From positions 62,001 to 126,000 of the forward strand of contig JAOLBK010000006.1 of NCBI GenBank assembly GCA_028339155.1: DNA of 64,000 nucleotides, given 5' to 3'. Below the pieces are notes generated by a model. The model searched no databases and had not been told where the DNA came from. It saw only the letters and a list, made by a program, of their open reading frames with translations. The position numbers and the translations under genes are program-made. Of this stretch, positions 7,521 through 15,370 are shown one piece after another. The first letter of the stretch is position 1; every line of letters starts with the position of its first letter. This DNA is from Litorivicinus sp. (lineage in GTDB: Bacteria; Pseudomonadota; Gammaproteobacteria; Pseudomonadales; Litorivicinaceae).

Positions 7521-8711
7521 TCATTTTTTAGACAATTGACAGCTGGATTCAGGCTCATCCAGACCCAGCGTGTCGACGTAGTGTTTTGGGTGTAAAAACT
7601 TCGGCATGGGAGCCACGGCCACAACAGTGTCTGGTGTTGCCAATAGAATAGGTTGTCGTATTTGATGATTCCACAGGCGAACTGAACCTCGCGTTCCTTT
7701 GTATAGATCGACCTGTGATTGTGGATTTTTGAGTAAGTTTAAGAGATCAAAGTTTGTTCCGATTTTTTTATTTGCACTCAGACTATTGGTAACGAGCTTA
7801 ACAGCACTCCAGGCCGCGAATTCTTTATCTGTCATACTGACTTGGGAGCTGAGAGGGTCACCTTTTTTGAAGTGTCTGTAACGCTCATTCAATTGGGGTG
7901 CCCCATATCTCTCTAGAGCGAAGTGCCAGCTTTTCGGAGTCAAGCCAACATCTCCAACGACGGGCCTTGCTTTTCGAGTGCTGTACTGAAGATAGCGGCC
8001 ATAATCTTTTTCTGAATCAATAACAGCGACGACGTCATAAGAAGCCCCACCAGTCAAAAATTCGGGATTATTTTTGTCTCGATCGTCTGGGTGATGGGAC
8101 AGTGAGAACTGCCGGTTATCTACAATACTTGCGCCGAACTTCTTCAGACTAACTATCAGTGTCTCCGCTCGGGCATCATCTTTTTTGGATGGCCCGCGCA
8201 CGACTAGAACTTTCCGCCACCCACGGTATATAAGAAACTGACTTAGGGCGTCAAAATACATATGGTCGGATGGGATTGCATGAAATAAGTAGTCCATGCA
8301 GAGTGAATTTCTTAGAGTTGGTTCGCTGTGCCTTACGTTAAAAGAGACCAGCTTAAGCTCATTCAGAATAGGCGCAACTTTGAGCATTGTTTTGAGTGGA
8401 ATATCTAGGATAACAAGACTGGATGGCGAGATGGCGAGAAGTTGTTCGCGTAGATCCCGATCTGGCTTGATGTCCAACGTATTAAGAGCATCATGGAATC
8501 CAAGTCGCTGAAGAAGGGTTTTTGATTCAAAGAGCGCAAGTTCAACAGCCCGCAAAACAGGTCGATCTGGTTCAACCGTAATGCCAGCAAAACTTTGTCC
8601 CTGATTCATTCTTTCTTCAGCTTCAGCAGAAATGATGGTGACTTCCAAGGCGCCGGCGATTGAAGCACTGGAAAAGAAGATGCTGGTAATGAATAAAATA
8701 TTTTTTATCAT
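7521..8711 (-). CDS. PQQ-ABC periplasmic substrate-binding protein, copy 2
   Basis: Second TIGR03863-like periplasmic binding protein, 396 residues, with a clear signal peptide (residues 1-21, ending SIAGA-LE). It shares with copy 1 the stretches 'RPVVGDVGLT', 'RYGAPQLNERY', 'QVDLYKGTRGSVRLWNHQ' and 'YVDTLGLDEPES.C', plus the internal cysteine in 'SLCMDYLFHAIPSD'. Its ATG overlaps the stop of the preceding propeller gene by four bases (ATGA). It is the last gene of the minus-strand operon ATPase-permease-propeller-binding protein, so this copy is most likely the one serving the linked ABC-2 transporter. Confidence 0.83.
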   Translation of the reverse strand: MIKNILFITSIFFSSASIAGALEVTIISAEAEERMNQGQSFAGITVEPDRPVLRAVELALFESKTLLQRLGFHDALNTLDIKPDRDLREQLLAISPSSLVILDIPLKTMLKVAPILNELKLVSFNVRHSEPTLRNSLCMDYLFHAIPSDHMYFDALSQFLIYRGWRKVLVVRGPSKKDDARAETLIVSLKKFGASIVDNRQFSLSHHPDDRDKNNPEFLTGGASYDVVAVIDSEKDYGRYLQYSTRKARPVVGDVGLTPKSWHFALERYGAPQLNERYRHFKKGDPLSSQVSMTDKEFAAWSAVKLVTNSLSANKKIGTNFDLLNLLKNPQSQVDLYKGTRGSVRLWNHQIRQPILLATPDTVVAVAPMPKFLHPKHYVDTLGLDEPESSCQLSKK

Positions 8712-9760
8712 CTATCGAAAACCTCTACAGAATGTGGAGCTAGACCTGTGCGAGCGGTTTTGATGGGCCGTCTAGTTTTGAGATCTATAATAGTGGCATC
8801 GTCAGAGAGACCATTGAGAACGAAGAGGCGTGCATCGTCTGGTGTGATCCCCAATCCCCAAGCTCGCCGACCGACCAAAATATACTTTTCGATTGACCGA
8901 GTTTCCGCATCAATAATGGCAACATGATTGGCGGCTCCGAGCGCAACAAAAGATAGTTTTTTTGTACTGTCAAAGAGGATGTCCACAGGTGTCATTTGTT
9001 CACTTCTAAATCCCTTGGGGGCGAAGATGATTTCATCTATTTTCAAAAGCGTATTTAAATCAAAGATTTCTACTCTGCTACCCATTTCTGATGATATCCA
9101 GAGCTCGGTATTTCGAATTGCCATACGCCTTGGGCGAAGGCTTGTAATAATAGATTGAATTGCGCTGTATGTGTTGCCGTCGAAGACGTGAATTAGTCCT
9201 GCATTTTCGGAGGCTACAAAAATTCGACTTCCATCATCTGAAACGATTACTCCGTCTGGCTCAAACCCTGTCTGAAGAGTGCTCAATAAATTCCCGGTAT
9301 CGATATCTAAAACAGTCGCTTTTGACGCTCCCTCATTGGTAATAAATAGTCGCCTGGATTTCGTATTTAATGTGACGGCCATAGCCCCGGGAATTCCCAG
9401 GAACTCTCTAATGATCTTTTTCGTCTGGAGATTGAATTCGAGTACTTTATTGTCGTCTGAACATGCAATGTAAAGTAATTTCTTTGGTCGATCTTGGACC
9501 ATTCCGCGGGGGCGGTTGCATAGTTTGATAATGTCTAAAGAATTCCCCGACTCATCAAGAAAAACAAGGTCGCCAGAACGTTCGTTGCTAATAACGGCCT
9601 CAAAGCCAACGGCAAGCCGTGAAGACGCGAGTATTAAAATCAACGTTAGCACATGGATTAACCAGACTGGCCTGCGTTGAGGGTTCAGTCGGTGCCGCAT
9701 TAATGCCATGAAGCTGAGAATTAGAGAGGAGGATATTTTATTGTTTAAAATTGAGGGCAC
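8708..9760 (-). CDS. PQQ-associated YVTN beta-propeller protein, copy 2
   Basis: Exported propeller protein (TIGR03866-like), 350 residues from GTG 9760, which is preceded by AGGAAGTGA. Internal ATGs at 9709 and 9700 would give a shorter and more conventional signal peptide ('RRPVWLIHVLTLILILASS'), so the start is not settled. Conserved with copy 1: 'ISNERSG', 'CNRPRGM', 'ACSDDN', 'EQMTPVDIL', 'YILVGRRAWGL' and 'NGLSDDATIIDLK'. It begins eight bases after the permease stop and overlaps the binding protein gene. Confidence 0.8.
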   Translation of the reverse strand: MPSILNNKISSSLILSFMALMRHRLNPQRRPVWLIHVLTLILILASSRLAVGFEAVISNERSGDLVFLDESGNSLDIIKLCNRPRGMVQDRPKKLLYIACSDDNKVLEFNLQTKKIIREFLGIPGAMAVTLNTKSRRLFITNEGASKATVLDIDTGNLLSTLQTGFEPDGVIVSDDGSRIFVASENAGLIHVFDGNTYSAIQSIITSLRPRRMAIRNTELWISSEMGSRVEIFDLNTLLKIDEIIFAPKGFRSEQMTPVDILFDSTKKLSFVALGAANHVAIIDAETRSIEKYILVGRRAWGLGITPDDARLFVLNGLSDDATIIDLKTRRPIKTARTGLAPHSVEVFDR

Positions 9761-9768
9761 TTCACTTC

Positions 9769-10539
9769 CTAAGAGTCTGGTTTAAACAGTAAATGAATGA
9801 AACTTGTGGTGAATAAGGCTATAGCTACGATTATAAGAGTATTGGTGGAAAAGGGCTCCCCGTGCAAGCCGAAGCGGATAAGCTCTATCAGATGCGTAAA
9901 CGGATTCATTTCACTAATCCAGTAAATAGATTCGCTTGATTCACGAAGCTGCCAGAGGGGGTAGAGAGCACTTGAGAGAAAAAAACTTGGGAAAATGACA
10001 AAATTCATGACGCCTGCAAAGTTTTCAAGTCCATGGACATGACTTGCAAGAATTAATCCGATTAGAGAGAGCACGTAAGCACTAATAATAATTGCTGGCA
10101 ATGCCTGGATTAGACCCAAAACTGGTAAATCGACACCAAAACCGATGGCAATCAACAAAAAGAGATATGACTGAATGACAGAGACTAATGTAGATCCAAT
10201 TAGTTTGTAGGCAAGGACGAGTCTGCGGCTCAGTGGGGCGGTCATCAGAACCTTCATCGCTCCGGCCTCTCTGTCGTAAACCATGGCTAATGAAGATTGC
10301 ATTCCGTTGAATAGGCAGACCATTCCTACTAGGCCTGGAATGACATATAGATCGTAGGTTACGTAGGTCGCGTAAGGCGGTTGAATGGCGATTCCAAGCG
10401 TGCTTTTGAAGCCTGCTGCAAATACGATAAGCCAGAATAGTGGGCGAACCATTGCAGAGATCAATCGAGTTCTTTGAGATATAAACCGCGCAAATTCCCG
10501 TTCTATGATCACAACGAGAGGCCTGATTAGCTTATCCAT
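9769..10539 (-). CDS. ABC-2 type transporter permease, PQQ-dehydrogenase associated (PedC-like)
   Basis: Integral membrane permease of about 256 residues with six hydrophobic segments and the ABC-2 pattern 'MVYDREAGAMKVLMTAPLSRR' before the third segment. Matches the PedC-like permeases (TIGR03861) of PQQ alcohol dehydrogenase clusters. ATG 10539 was chosen over TTG 10548; it overlaps the last codons of the ATPase gene by eight bases. Related systems (ped in Pseudomonas putida, lut in Methylobacterium) have been linked to lanthanide supply; although ABC-2 permeases are often exporters, direction here cannot be read from sequence. Confidence 0.82.
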   Translation of the reverse strand: MDKLIRPLVVIIEREFARFISQRTRLISAMVRPLFWLIVFAAGFKSTLGIAIQPPYATYVTYDLYVIPGLVGMVCLFNGMQSSLAMVYDREAGAMKVLMTAPLSRRLVLAYKLIGSTLVSVIQSYLFLLIAIGFGVDLPVLGLIQALPAIIISAYVLSLIGLILASHVHGLENFAGVMNFVIFPSFFLSSALYPLWQLRESSESIYWISEMNPFTHLIELIRFGLHGEPFSTNTLIIVAIALFTTSFIHLLFKPDS

Positions 10540-11239
10540 GTTTATCAACCATTTGGTTATATGTGCGAATCATTTCGTCTTGAGAGCCGCAAGATCCAGA
10601 GTATCGATTCTCACCATTGATTAAGATGACTAGCGCATCTTGTGGGCACAGTTCATCAGTAACGTGAGTACACCAGAGTATTCCGAGACCCTTGTTGCTT
10701 GCTAACGAATGTAGATCTAAAGAAAGTTTTGCTCTCGAATTGATATCAAGCCCCGCAGATGGTTCGTCTAAAAGAAGCCATTTCGGCTTATGGATTAGTG
10801 CCCGAGCGATTTCGATTCGTCTACGCTCCCCCCCGCTAAGTGTTCGAATATCTCTGTGAACATAGGAGCTGCAATTCATTAGTGATGTAGTTTCTTCGAT
10901 GCGCTGCTTCGTCTTTGGCCTGTCCAGCCCATGTAACCCTGCAGCGTACTTAAGGTTGGCTAATCCTGAGCGCATCGAGTCGAGAGCAGGTTCTTGAAAT
11001 ACGAAACCAAACTTTTGAAAAATTCTAGGTGAGTGGGAGGTCCAGGATTCTCCATCTAACGAAAAGTCACCACTTTGCCGGCGAATTAAGCCTGAAATTA
11101 GTTTGAACAGGGTCGATTTTCCAGCGCCGTTGGGTCCTAACAATGCAGTTACGGCGCCTGGCTCAAAGCAAGATGAAAAGTTTTTCAAGGCGACAGCTTT
11201 CCCATAAGAATAGCTTGCATCTTGAATAGATAGCGCCAT
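10532..11239 (-). CDS. ABC transporter ATPase, PQQ-dehydrogenase associated
   Basis: ATP-binding subunit of 235 residues (TIGR03864-like) pairing with the permease encoded next. Walker A GPNGAGKST, Q-loop 'FVFQEPALD', complete signature LSGGERRR, Walker B 'WLLLDEPSAGLD' and H-loop 'LWCTHVTDE' are all present. First gene of the four-gene minus-strand operon. AGGA lies about six bases before the ATG at 11239. Unlike the NitT-type ATPase nearby it has a canonical signature motif. Confidence 0.88.
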   Translation of the reverse strand: MALSIQDASYSYGKAVALKNFSSCFEPGAVTALLGPNGAGKSTLFKLISGLIRRQSGDFSLDGESWTSHSPRIFQKFGFVFQEPALDSMRSGLANLKYAAGLHGLDRPKTKQRIEETTSLMNCSSYVHRDIRTLSGGERRRIEIARALIHKPKWLLLDEPSAGLDINSRAKLSLDLHSLASNKGLGILWCTHVTDELCPQDALVILINGENRYSGSCGSQDEMIRTYNQMVDKHG

Positions 11240-11497
11240 GGTGTCCTGCTCTTAATTGCTCATAATTATCCAAATTATTGGGATAAGCTATGTTTTGTAA
11301 AGACAATATAAGCTTTTTAAGCAGGTGAGGCAGTTGCTGACTGGTCAATGCCATAAATTTTTTTGTGAGAATAGTGATTGCGCCGTGCTTTTTGCTTTGC
11401 TCGTATTGAAATTTCTGAGTGTAATTTATGATCGCTCAAGGTATCCGGAAATCAAGATTCCTGATGCCGCTAGGCGCAATTTTCTTTTTTATGAATG

Positions 11498-11683
11498 CTA
11501 TGGTTTTAGGCGCCTGCGCCCTTTGGCTAATGAGGGTCCAAGCATTTTTGCGGTGAATTGAAATTCTTCACAGAGCTCTTTGACCATTTTGAGCGCAGCA
11601 GTTCTTTCCGATTTTTTCACTTCAGAAAGTTGATCCTCGATTTCTTTTTTTTGCGCTAAAAGTTCGGAATAAATTTTATTCAT
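11498..11683 (-). CDS. H-NS-like N-terminal domain protein (no DNA-binding domain)
   Basis: 61-residue protein from ATG 11683, preceded by GGGAA. Heptad-rich 'LLAQKKEIEDQLSEVKKSER' followed by 'ALKMVKELCEEFQFTAKML' resembles the oligomerisation half of H-NS-family nucleoid proteins (pattern 'AI..V..L..EYGLT..DL'). It stops right after a basic 'KGRRRLKP' tail; the usual C-terminal 'YRDP..G..W.GRG..P.W' DNA-binding module is not found in frame or clearly in the other frames downstream. It could be a truncated H-NS paralogue or a dominant-negative-type modulator. Family call is by eye only. Confidence 0.45.
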   Translation of the reverse strand: MNKIYSELLAQKKEIEDQLSEVKKSERTAALKMVKELCEEFQFTAKMLGPSLAKGRRRLKP

Positions 11684-12230
11684 TGGAGATTCCCGGTGTT
11701 GAAGAAGCAAATTTTTTTACATGCTATTTGTTGAAGGTTCGCTTTTTACGATTGCGATAAATCGCTGAAGTAACAGTTAGAAAATACTAAAGTAGAGCAT
11801 ACTAAAGTAGAAAATACTAAAGTAGAGCATGTTAGATAATCTACTTTCTTAGATCCACACATAAGATAAGAATTTTTCTGGCTCCATTTTATAAAAGTCT
11901 GGACTGCATTAAGTGGACTTCACATCTGTTCATAAATTAATTCACGTCTCCGTACGATCATTGTACGTACAAGTAGCAAAATTGAGACATGGAGGGCAAA
12001 ATTTTTTGAAAAGGCTTTCCAAATTTTTCTAACGCGAATTTCATCGAATTTATAGGTTGCGACTAAAGTCCCATTTATTAGGCTTGATTGGAGCTCACTA
12101 GACATATATAACTAACTCATGAAATTTGTGAAAAACTATATTTTTCGCATCTTTTGAAGATGTAAGCGTTGAGCTCGAAGATAGCCAATGTAAATAGTAA
12201 ATTTTGAGAATAAGAAATAGGGATTTAAGC
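11684..12230. other. AT-rich 547-base gap between divergent genes
   Basis: No convincing gene. It separates the minus-strand H-NS-like gene from the plus-strand sugar dehydrogenase. Contents: the 15-bp tandem repeats at 11784-11828 with a partly complementary downstream arm, and a small dyad GTAC-n7-GTAC around 11953-11967. A 61-codon minus-strand frame at 11920-12105 has no ribosome site or recognisable family and is left out. Confidence 0.5.
11784..11828. repeat. Three 15-bp tandem repeats (ATACTAAAGTAGARM)
   Basis: ATACTAAAGTAGAGC at 11784-11798, ATACTAAAGTAGAAA at 11799-11813 and ATACTAAAGTAGAGC at 11814-11828. Units 1 and 3 are identical; unit 2 differs at two bases. Each unit contains the near-dyad CTA-AAG-TAG. 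Just downstream, TCTACTTT can pair with AAAGTAGA of the last unit. The array lies upstream of two divergent genes and could be a multi-site operator; no regulator is identified. Confidence 0.7.
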
Positions 12231-13466
12231 ATGGTGAAAATGAAGAAGCTTGCTGCTTGCGTTGCAGGTTTAGCAATGTCCGCGACAGCATTCGCAAACG
12301 TTGGAGTCTTCGCGACTTCTGGCAAAACAATGAATGATCACACTTATATTGAGCAAGGAGGCGCCAAGGCAGAAAACCTGAAAAAGGTTTTAGAAAACGT
12401 AACGCTTCCAGCTGGATTTAAAATTGATCTGTATGCCATTGTTCCAGATGCGAGAGACATGACGATGGCGCCTCAGGGAACAGTTTTGTTTGTTGGAACG
12501 CGTAAGGATAAAGTTTGGGTCGTATCGGATCGTGATCGTGACGGAGTTGCCGATGAGGTTAAGGATTTCGCCCCATCGCTGGACTTTGATGTGCCAAATG
12601 GTGTGCAGTTTACAAAGGATGGATTCCTTTACATTGCTGAACGTAACCATGTGCGCTTATTTCCTGCTGCAGAGTTCTTTTATGAAGGACCGGACGTCGT
12701 TGCGGTTGACATAGTGCCCAAGGGTGAGCTGATTCCGGTGGATGAGGAAAGCTACAACCACACGGCGCGCGTTATAGATATTGGCCCGGACAATAAGGTT
12801 TATATTTCTCTCGGTCAGCCATGGAATGTTACTCCAGAAGATAAAGTAGACTTATATAGAGAGCTCGGGATTGGTGGCATCATCCGTATGGATCGTGATG
12901 GCAAGAATCGTGAAGTCTTCACATATGGTGTGCGTAACTCAGTTGGGCAAGATTTCCATCCGGTTACAGGGGAACTTTGGTGGACTGATAACCAAGTTGA
13001 CGGAATGGGGGATGATATCCCACCAGGTGAGTTAAATCGTCAAACGAAGGCTGGTCAGCACTTTGGACATCCTTGGTTTGGTGGCGGCAAGACGCGTACG
13101 AATGAATACAAAGGCAAGAAAGTACCTTTTGATATAGTGCATCCAGCCGTAGAAACGACTGCTCATTGTGCTGATCTTGGTATGGCATTTTATTCAGGAA
13201 AGCAATTTCCAGCGAAGTATAAGAACGGTATTTTCTCTGCTCAGCACGGATCTTGGAATCGTACAACACCATGCGGTGCGCGGATAATGTTCACATCCAT
13301 TGATAAGGATGGTAAGGCAACCATGACCCCATTTGCCGAGGGCTGGTTAAACGAAAATATGGAATACGATGGACGCCCTATGTCGATCGTTCAGATGAAG
13401 GATGGATCAATCTTAGTGTCTGATGATTATGCGGGTGCGATTTACCGTATTTCATACCAAGGCTAA
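12231..13466 (+). CDS. PQQ-dependent glucose/sorbosone-type dehydrogenase (GSDH family)
   Basis: Periplasmic soluble quinoprotein of the glucose/sorbosone dehydrogenase beta-propeller family, 411 residues, that would oxidise an aldose or aldehyde and pass electrons to a cytochrome. ATG 12231 follows AATAGGG; the leader 'KKLAACVAGLAMSATAFA' is a standard signal peptide. Motifs: 'LFVGTRKDKVWVV', 'NGVQFTKDGFLYIAERN', 'SLGQPWN', 'GGIIRMDRDGKNREVFTYG', 'RNSVGQDFHP', 'LWWTDNQVDGMGDD', 'HFGHPWFGGG' and 'QHGSWNRT'. A 12-bp terminator follows the stop by 14 bases, and a cytochrome c gene starts just beyond it. Substrate cannot be deduced. Confidence 0.85.
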   Translation: MVKMKKLAACVAGLAMSATAFANVGVFATSGKTMNDHTYIEQGGAKAENLKKVLENVTLPAGFKIDLYAIVPDARDMTMAPQGTVLFVGTRKDKVWVVSDRDRDGVADEVKDFAPSLDFDVPNGVQFTKDGFLYIAERNHVRLFPAAEFFYEGPDVVAVDIVPKGELIPVDEESYNHTARVIDIGPDNKVYISLGQPWNVTPEDKVDLYRELGIGGIIRMDRDGKNREVFTYGVRNSVGQDFHPVTGELWWTDNQVDGMGDDIPPGELNRQTKAGQHFGHPWFGGGKTRTNEYKGKKVPFDIVHPAVETTAHCADLGMAFYSGKQFPAKYKNGIFSAQHGSWNRTTPCGARIMFTSIDKDGKATMTPFAEGWLNENMEYDGRPMSIVQMKDGSILVSDDYAGAIYRISYQG

Positions 13467-13480
13467 TACTAAAAACGAGG

Positions 13481-13512
13481 AAGCCCTAACCATATTGGTT
13501 AGGGCTTTTTTT
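13481..13512 (+). terminator. Intrinsic terminator after the GSDH gene
   Basis: Perfect 12-bp stem AAGCCCTAACCA (13481-13492) / TGGTTAGGGCTT (13496-13507), three-base loop, seven consecutive T at 13506-13512. The cytochrome c gene starts 15 bases further on with no room for a separate promoter, so readthrough must supply its transcript. Confidence 0.92.
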
Positions 13513-13526
13513 ATGGGGAATTTAGA

Positions 13527-13847
13527 GTGAATAAAATAATTCTTGGTGTCAGCATTTTTTTTATGAGTATGCCCGCTATTAGTGCTGACTTGGCAGTCGG
13601 TAAATCGTTGTCAAAACAGTGTGCTGTTTGTCACGGGAAGGATGGTATTTCGAGACATCCTGAGACCCCTAATCTGGCTGGATTAAGTGCTTTGTATATT
13701 GAGAAAGCATTGGTCGATTATAAGAAAGGTTCGAGACATGATCGCCGTATGAGCTTGATCGCGCAGTCGATGTCTAAGGATGACATGAAGAATTTAGGTG
13801 CCTGGTATGCTGCATTTAAATTAACTGTTGAAGTGCCACAAATTTGA
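13527..13847 (+). CDS. Mono-heme class I cytochrome c
   Basis: 106-residue exported cytochrome. The signal peptide ends at PAISA; the haem site is Cys32-Ala-Val-Cys35-His36 followed by 'GKDGISRHPETPNLAGL', typical of c4/c553-type single domains; the axial Met is probably in 'RRMSLIAQSMS'. Start is GTG 13527 with GGGGAA seven bases upstream. Placed after the PQQ-type dehydrogenase, it is the likely electron acceptor (inference). Its stop overlaps the next gene's TTG start (TTGA). Confidence 0.88.
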   Translation: MNKIILGVSIFFMSMPAISADLAVGKSLSKQCAVCHGKDGISRHPETPNLAGLSALYIEKALVDYKKGSRHDRRMSLIAQSMSKDDMKNLGAWYAAFKLTVEVPQI

Positions 13848-14203
13848 GGGCGGTTATTTTCTTGCTTGGAATCTTCCCCAGTTTTTTGTCCTTTGGGGCT
13901 GGCGGAATAATAACTGTTAAAGATTTTCTTCTTGAGTGTGCGGTCGAGCACGATAGTTGTATCGCATTTGTTATGGGCGTCACCGAGGGCGCCAGGCATC
14001 AAACCCGCGAGCGTTTAAAGGCTCAGCCCTACTCATTTCAGCTGCACGGGAGGCCAGTATGTCTCCCGGATTCATGGACTAGCCAACAACTTACGCAGAT
14101 CGTGATCAGCGTTCTTACAAAAGAGTCCAAATTTTCAGAATATTCAGCCGTCTCCGGGGTGCTCTACGCATTGTCGAGTCGGTCTAACTGTGAGCAGACC
14201 TGA
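13844..14203 (+). CDS. Rap1a/Tai-like small exported protein
   Basis: 119 residues from a TTG start that overlaps the cytochrome stop by four bases. A signal peptide (about 1-20) is followed by 'FLLECAVEHDSCIAFVMGVTEGA', '.VCLPDSWTSQQLTQIVISVL' and a final Cys, the cysteine pattern of the Rap1a/Tai immunity-protein fold (PF18602-like). No secreted toxin or type VI gene is nearby, so an immunity role is not supported; the position suggests a periplasmic accessory of the dehydrogenase-cytochrome pair. Family assignment by motif reading only. Confidence 0.6.
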   Translation: MRAVIFLLGIFPSFLSFGAGGIITVKDFLLECAVEHDSCIAFVMGVTEGARHQTRERLKAQPYSFQLHGRPVCLPDSWTSQQLTQIVISVLTKESKFSEYSAVSGVLYALSSRSNCEQT

Positions 14204-14385
14204 AAAGTTTCTTTTTCGAATAAATCAGCCTGATCCATACCTTTTATTTCTGGCAGGGCAGGGCAGGGCCGCCCTCAAGCTGTGCTCTTCCGGTAGGCTT
14301 TTTCTTAATCTTGAGAGTGATATTTTAAGTTTGTTGGTGAGTAGTCTTGGCTCGGGTACAGTCAATGCTCGGAAAAAGGATATTC

Positions 14386-15036
14386 ATGCAGATCGTTCCC
14401 GTATTTGGCGCGCCTAAAACGCCGCCAGTACTTTACTGGATTACCGGCTTAATGCTCGGTCTTGAGGCTCTATTGCAGCTCGCGGACAACGGTTTGTTTG
14501 GTCCTGTGGATTTGCGCGGCTTGGTAATTTCTTATGGTGCATTTTGGGATTTTTTGTTCCCGCCGGGTTCTGTTGATCGCGCACTGTTTCCCGGCCAGTC
14601 GTATACCATGTTGTTTACTCACGCTTTTTTACACGCCGGCACTTTGCATGTTCTGATGAACTCCGTGATCTTTTTGGCGCTTTCAAAAACCCTATCCTTA
14701 GCGTTTGGCACTAAGCAGGTACTGCTTGGGATGCTTGTTGGTGCAGTCTCAAGCGCCCTTATTTTTGGCGTATTGGGTGACACATCTAGCCCAATGATTG
14801 GAGCATCTGGTGTTGTCTTTTGTTTGATAGGATTGTGGCTTTACAGCTCTAGAGTAGAGGCGATTTCCTATGGGAGGCCCGCGCGTTCGGTGATTTCAGT
14901 CCTGGTTGGCTTGATTGTGATTCATGTCATTTTACATGTATTTATGAGTGGGACGATCGCATGGCAGGCTCATTTGGGTGGATTTATCTCCGGATATTTC
15001 ATCCTGCCTTGGTTCATACAGAGGCCAATCAAATAG
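14386..15036 (+). CDS. Rhomboid-family intramembrane serine protease
   Basis: Six-segment inner-membrane rhomboid, 216 residues from ATG 14386, which has AAAGGA before it; TTG 14347 and ATG 14365 are alternatives with poorer ribosome sites. Catalytic Ser141 lies in GASG ('MIGASGVVFCLIG') and His196 in 'WQAHLGGFISGY'; the oxyanion/first-helix motif 'HAFLHAGTLHVLMNSV' is present with its His and Asn. It should cleave transmembrane segments of unknown clients. The preceding 180 bases (14204-14385) carry a GGGCA short-unit repeat and no credible gene. Confidence 0.88.
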   Translation: MQIVPVFGAPKTPPVLYWITGLMLGLEALLQLADNGLFGPVDLRGLVISYGAFWDFLFPPGSVDRALFPGQSYTMLFTHAFLHAGTLHVLMNSVIFLALSKTLSLAFGTKQVLLGMLVGAVSSALIFGVLGDTSSPMIGASGVVFCLIGLWLYSSRVEAISYGRPARSVISVLVGLIVIHVILHVFMSGTIAWQAHLGGFISGYFILPWFIQRPIK

Positions 15037-15110
15037 ACTGAACTCTGTAAATATATCTCAGTTTCATGTTGGACTAATAGAAATTGGTCTGGCTGTGGCA
15101 GACTGTGAAG

Positions 15111-15365
15111 ATGAAAAAAGTCGACTCAAAAATAAATCCTTTTTTACGCCTCCGGTTCATAGAATTCTTTGCAGTACAGATTCTTGTGATGGCATTTTTT
15201 CCGGTGTCACTTCTGGTGTGTTGGCTCGTCTTTGGTGGGGAAATTACTCGGTTTTTAATCGACGCTTTACTGAAGGATTGGATTCAGACAACTTTGATTA
15301 CTCTTTTTTTGCTGGGCTTTGTGGTGTCAGGAGTAATTTGGATGGTGGTTTCGTGGATCGGGTAA
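15111..15365 (+). CDS. Small two-helix membrane protein, unknown function
   Basis: 84 residues from ATG 15111. After a basic start ('MKKVDSKINPFLRLRF') come two hydrophobic segments at about residues 20-42 and 56-80. No family recognised. It ends five bases before the DUF423 gene, so both probably share a transcript with the rhomboid gene upstream. A TTG at 15084 would add nine residues; ATG preferred because of its basic, TM-leading N-terminus. Confidence 0.5.
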   Translation: MKKVDSKINPFLRLRFIEFFAVQILVMAFFPVSLLVCWLVFGGEITRFLIDALLKDWIQTTLITLFLLGFVVSGVIWMVVSWIG

Positions 15366-15370
15366 ATTGG

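Noticed and set aside
4040-9760. Identical GTGAAGTGCCCT string at the starts of binding protein copy 1 and propeller copy 2
   Set aside because: The two genes are not paralogues and surrounding bases differ; taken as coincidence around a ribosome site.
11163-11561. Short frames on both strands between the ABC operon and the H-NS-like gene
   Set aside because: No ribosome sites, no recognisable sequence; one overlaps the ATPase gene antisense to its N-terminus, the others are AT-rich chance frames.
11920-12105. 61-codon minus-strand frame (MSSELQSSL...)
   Set aside because: No Shine-Dalgarno, no family, lies in an AT-rich control region; cannot be supported as a gene.
14190-14417. 75-codon frame from a GTG before the rhomboid gene
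   Set aside because: Encodes low-complexity Leu/Ser stretches across a GGGCA short repeat and overlaps the rhomboid start; no ribosome site.
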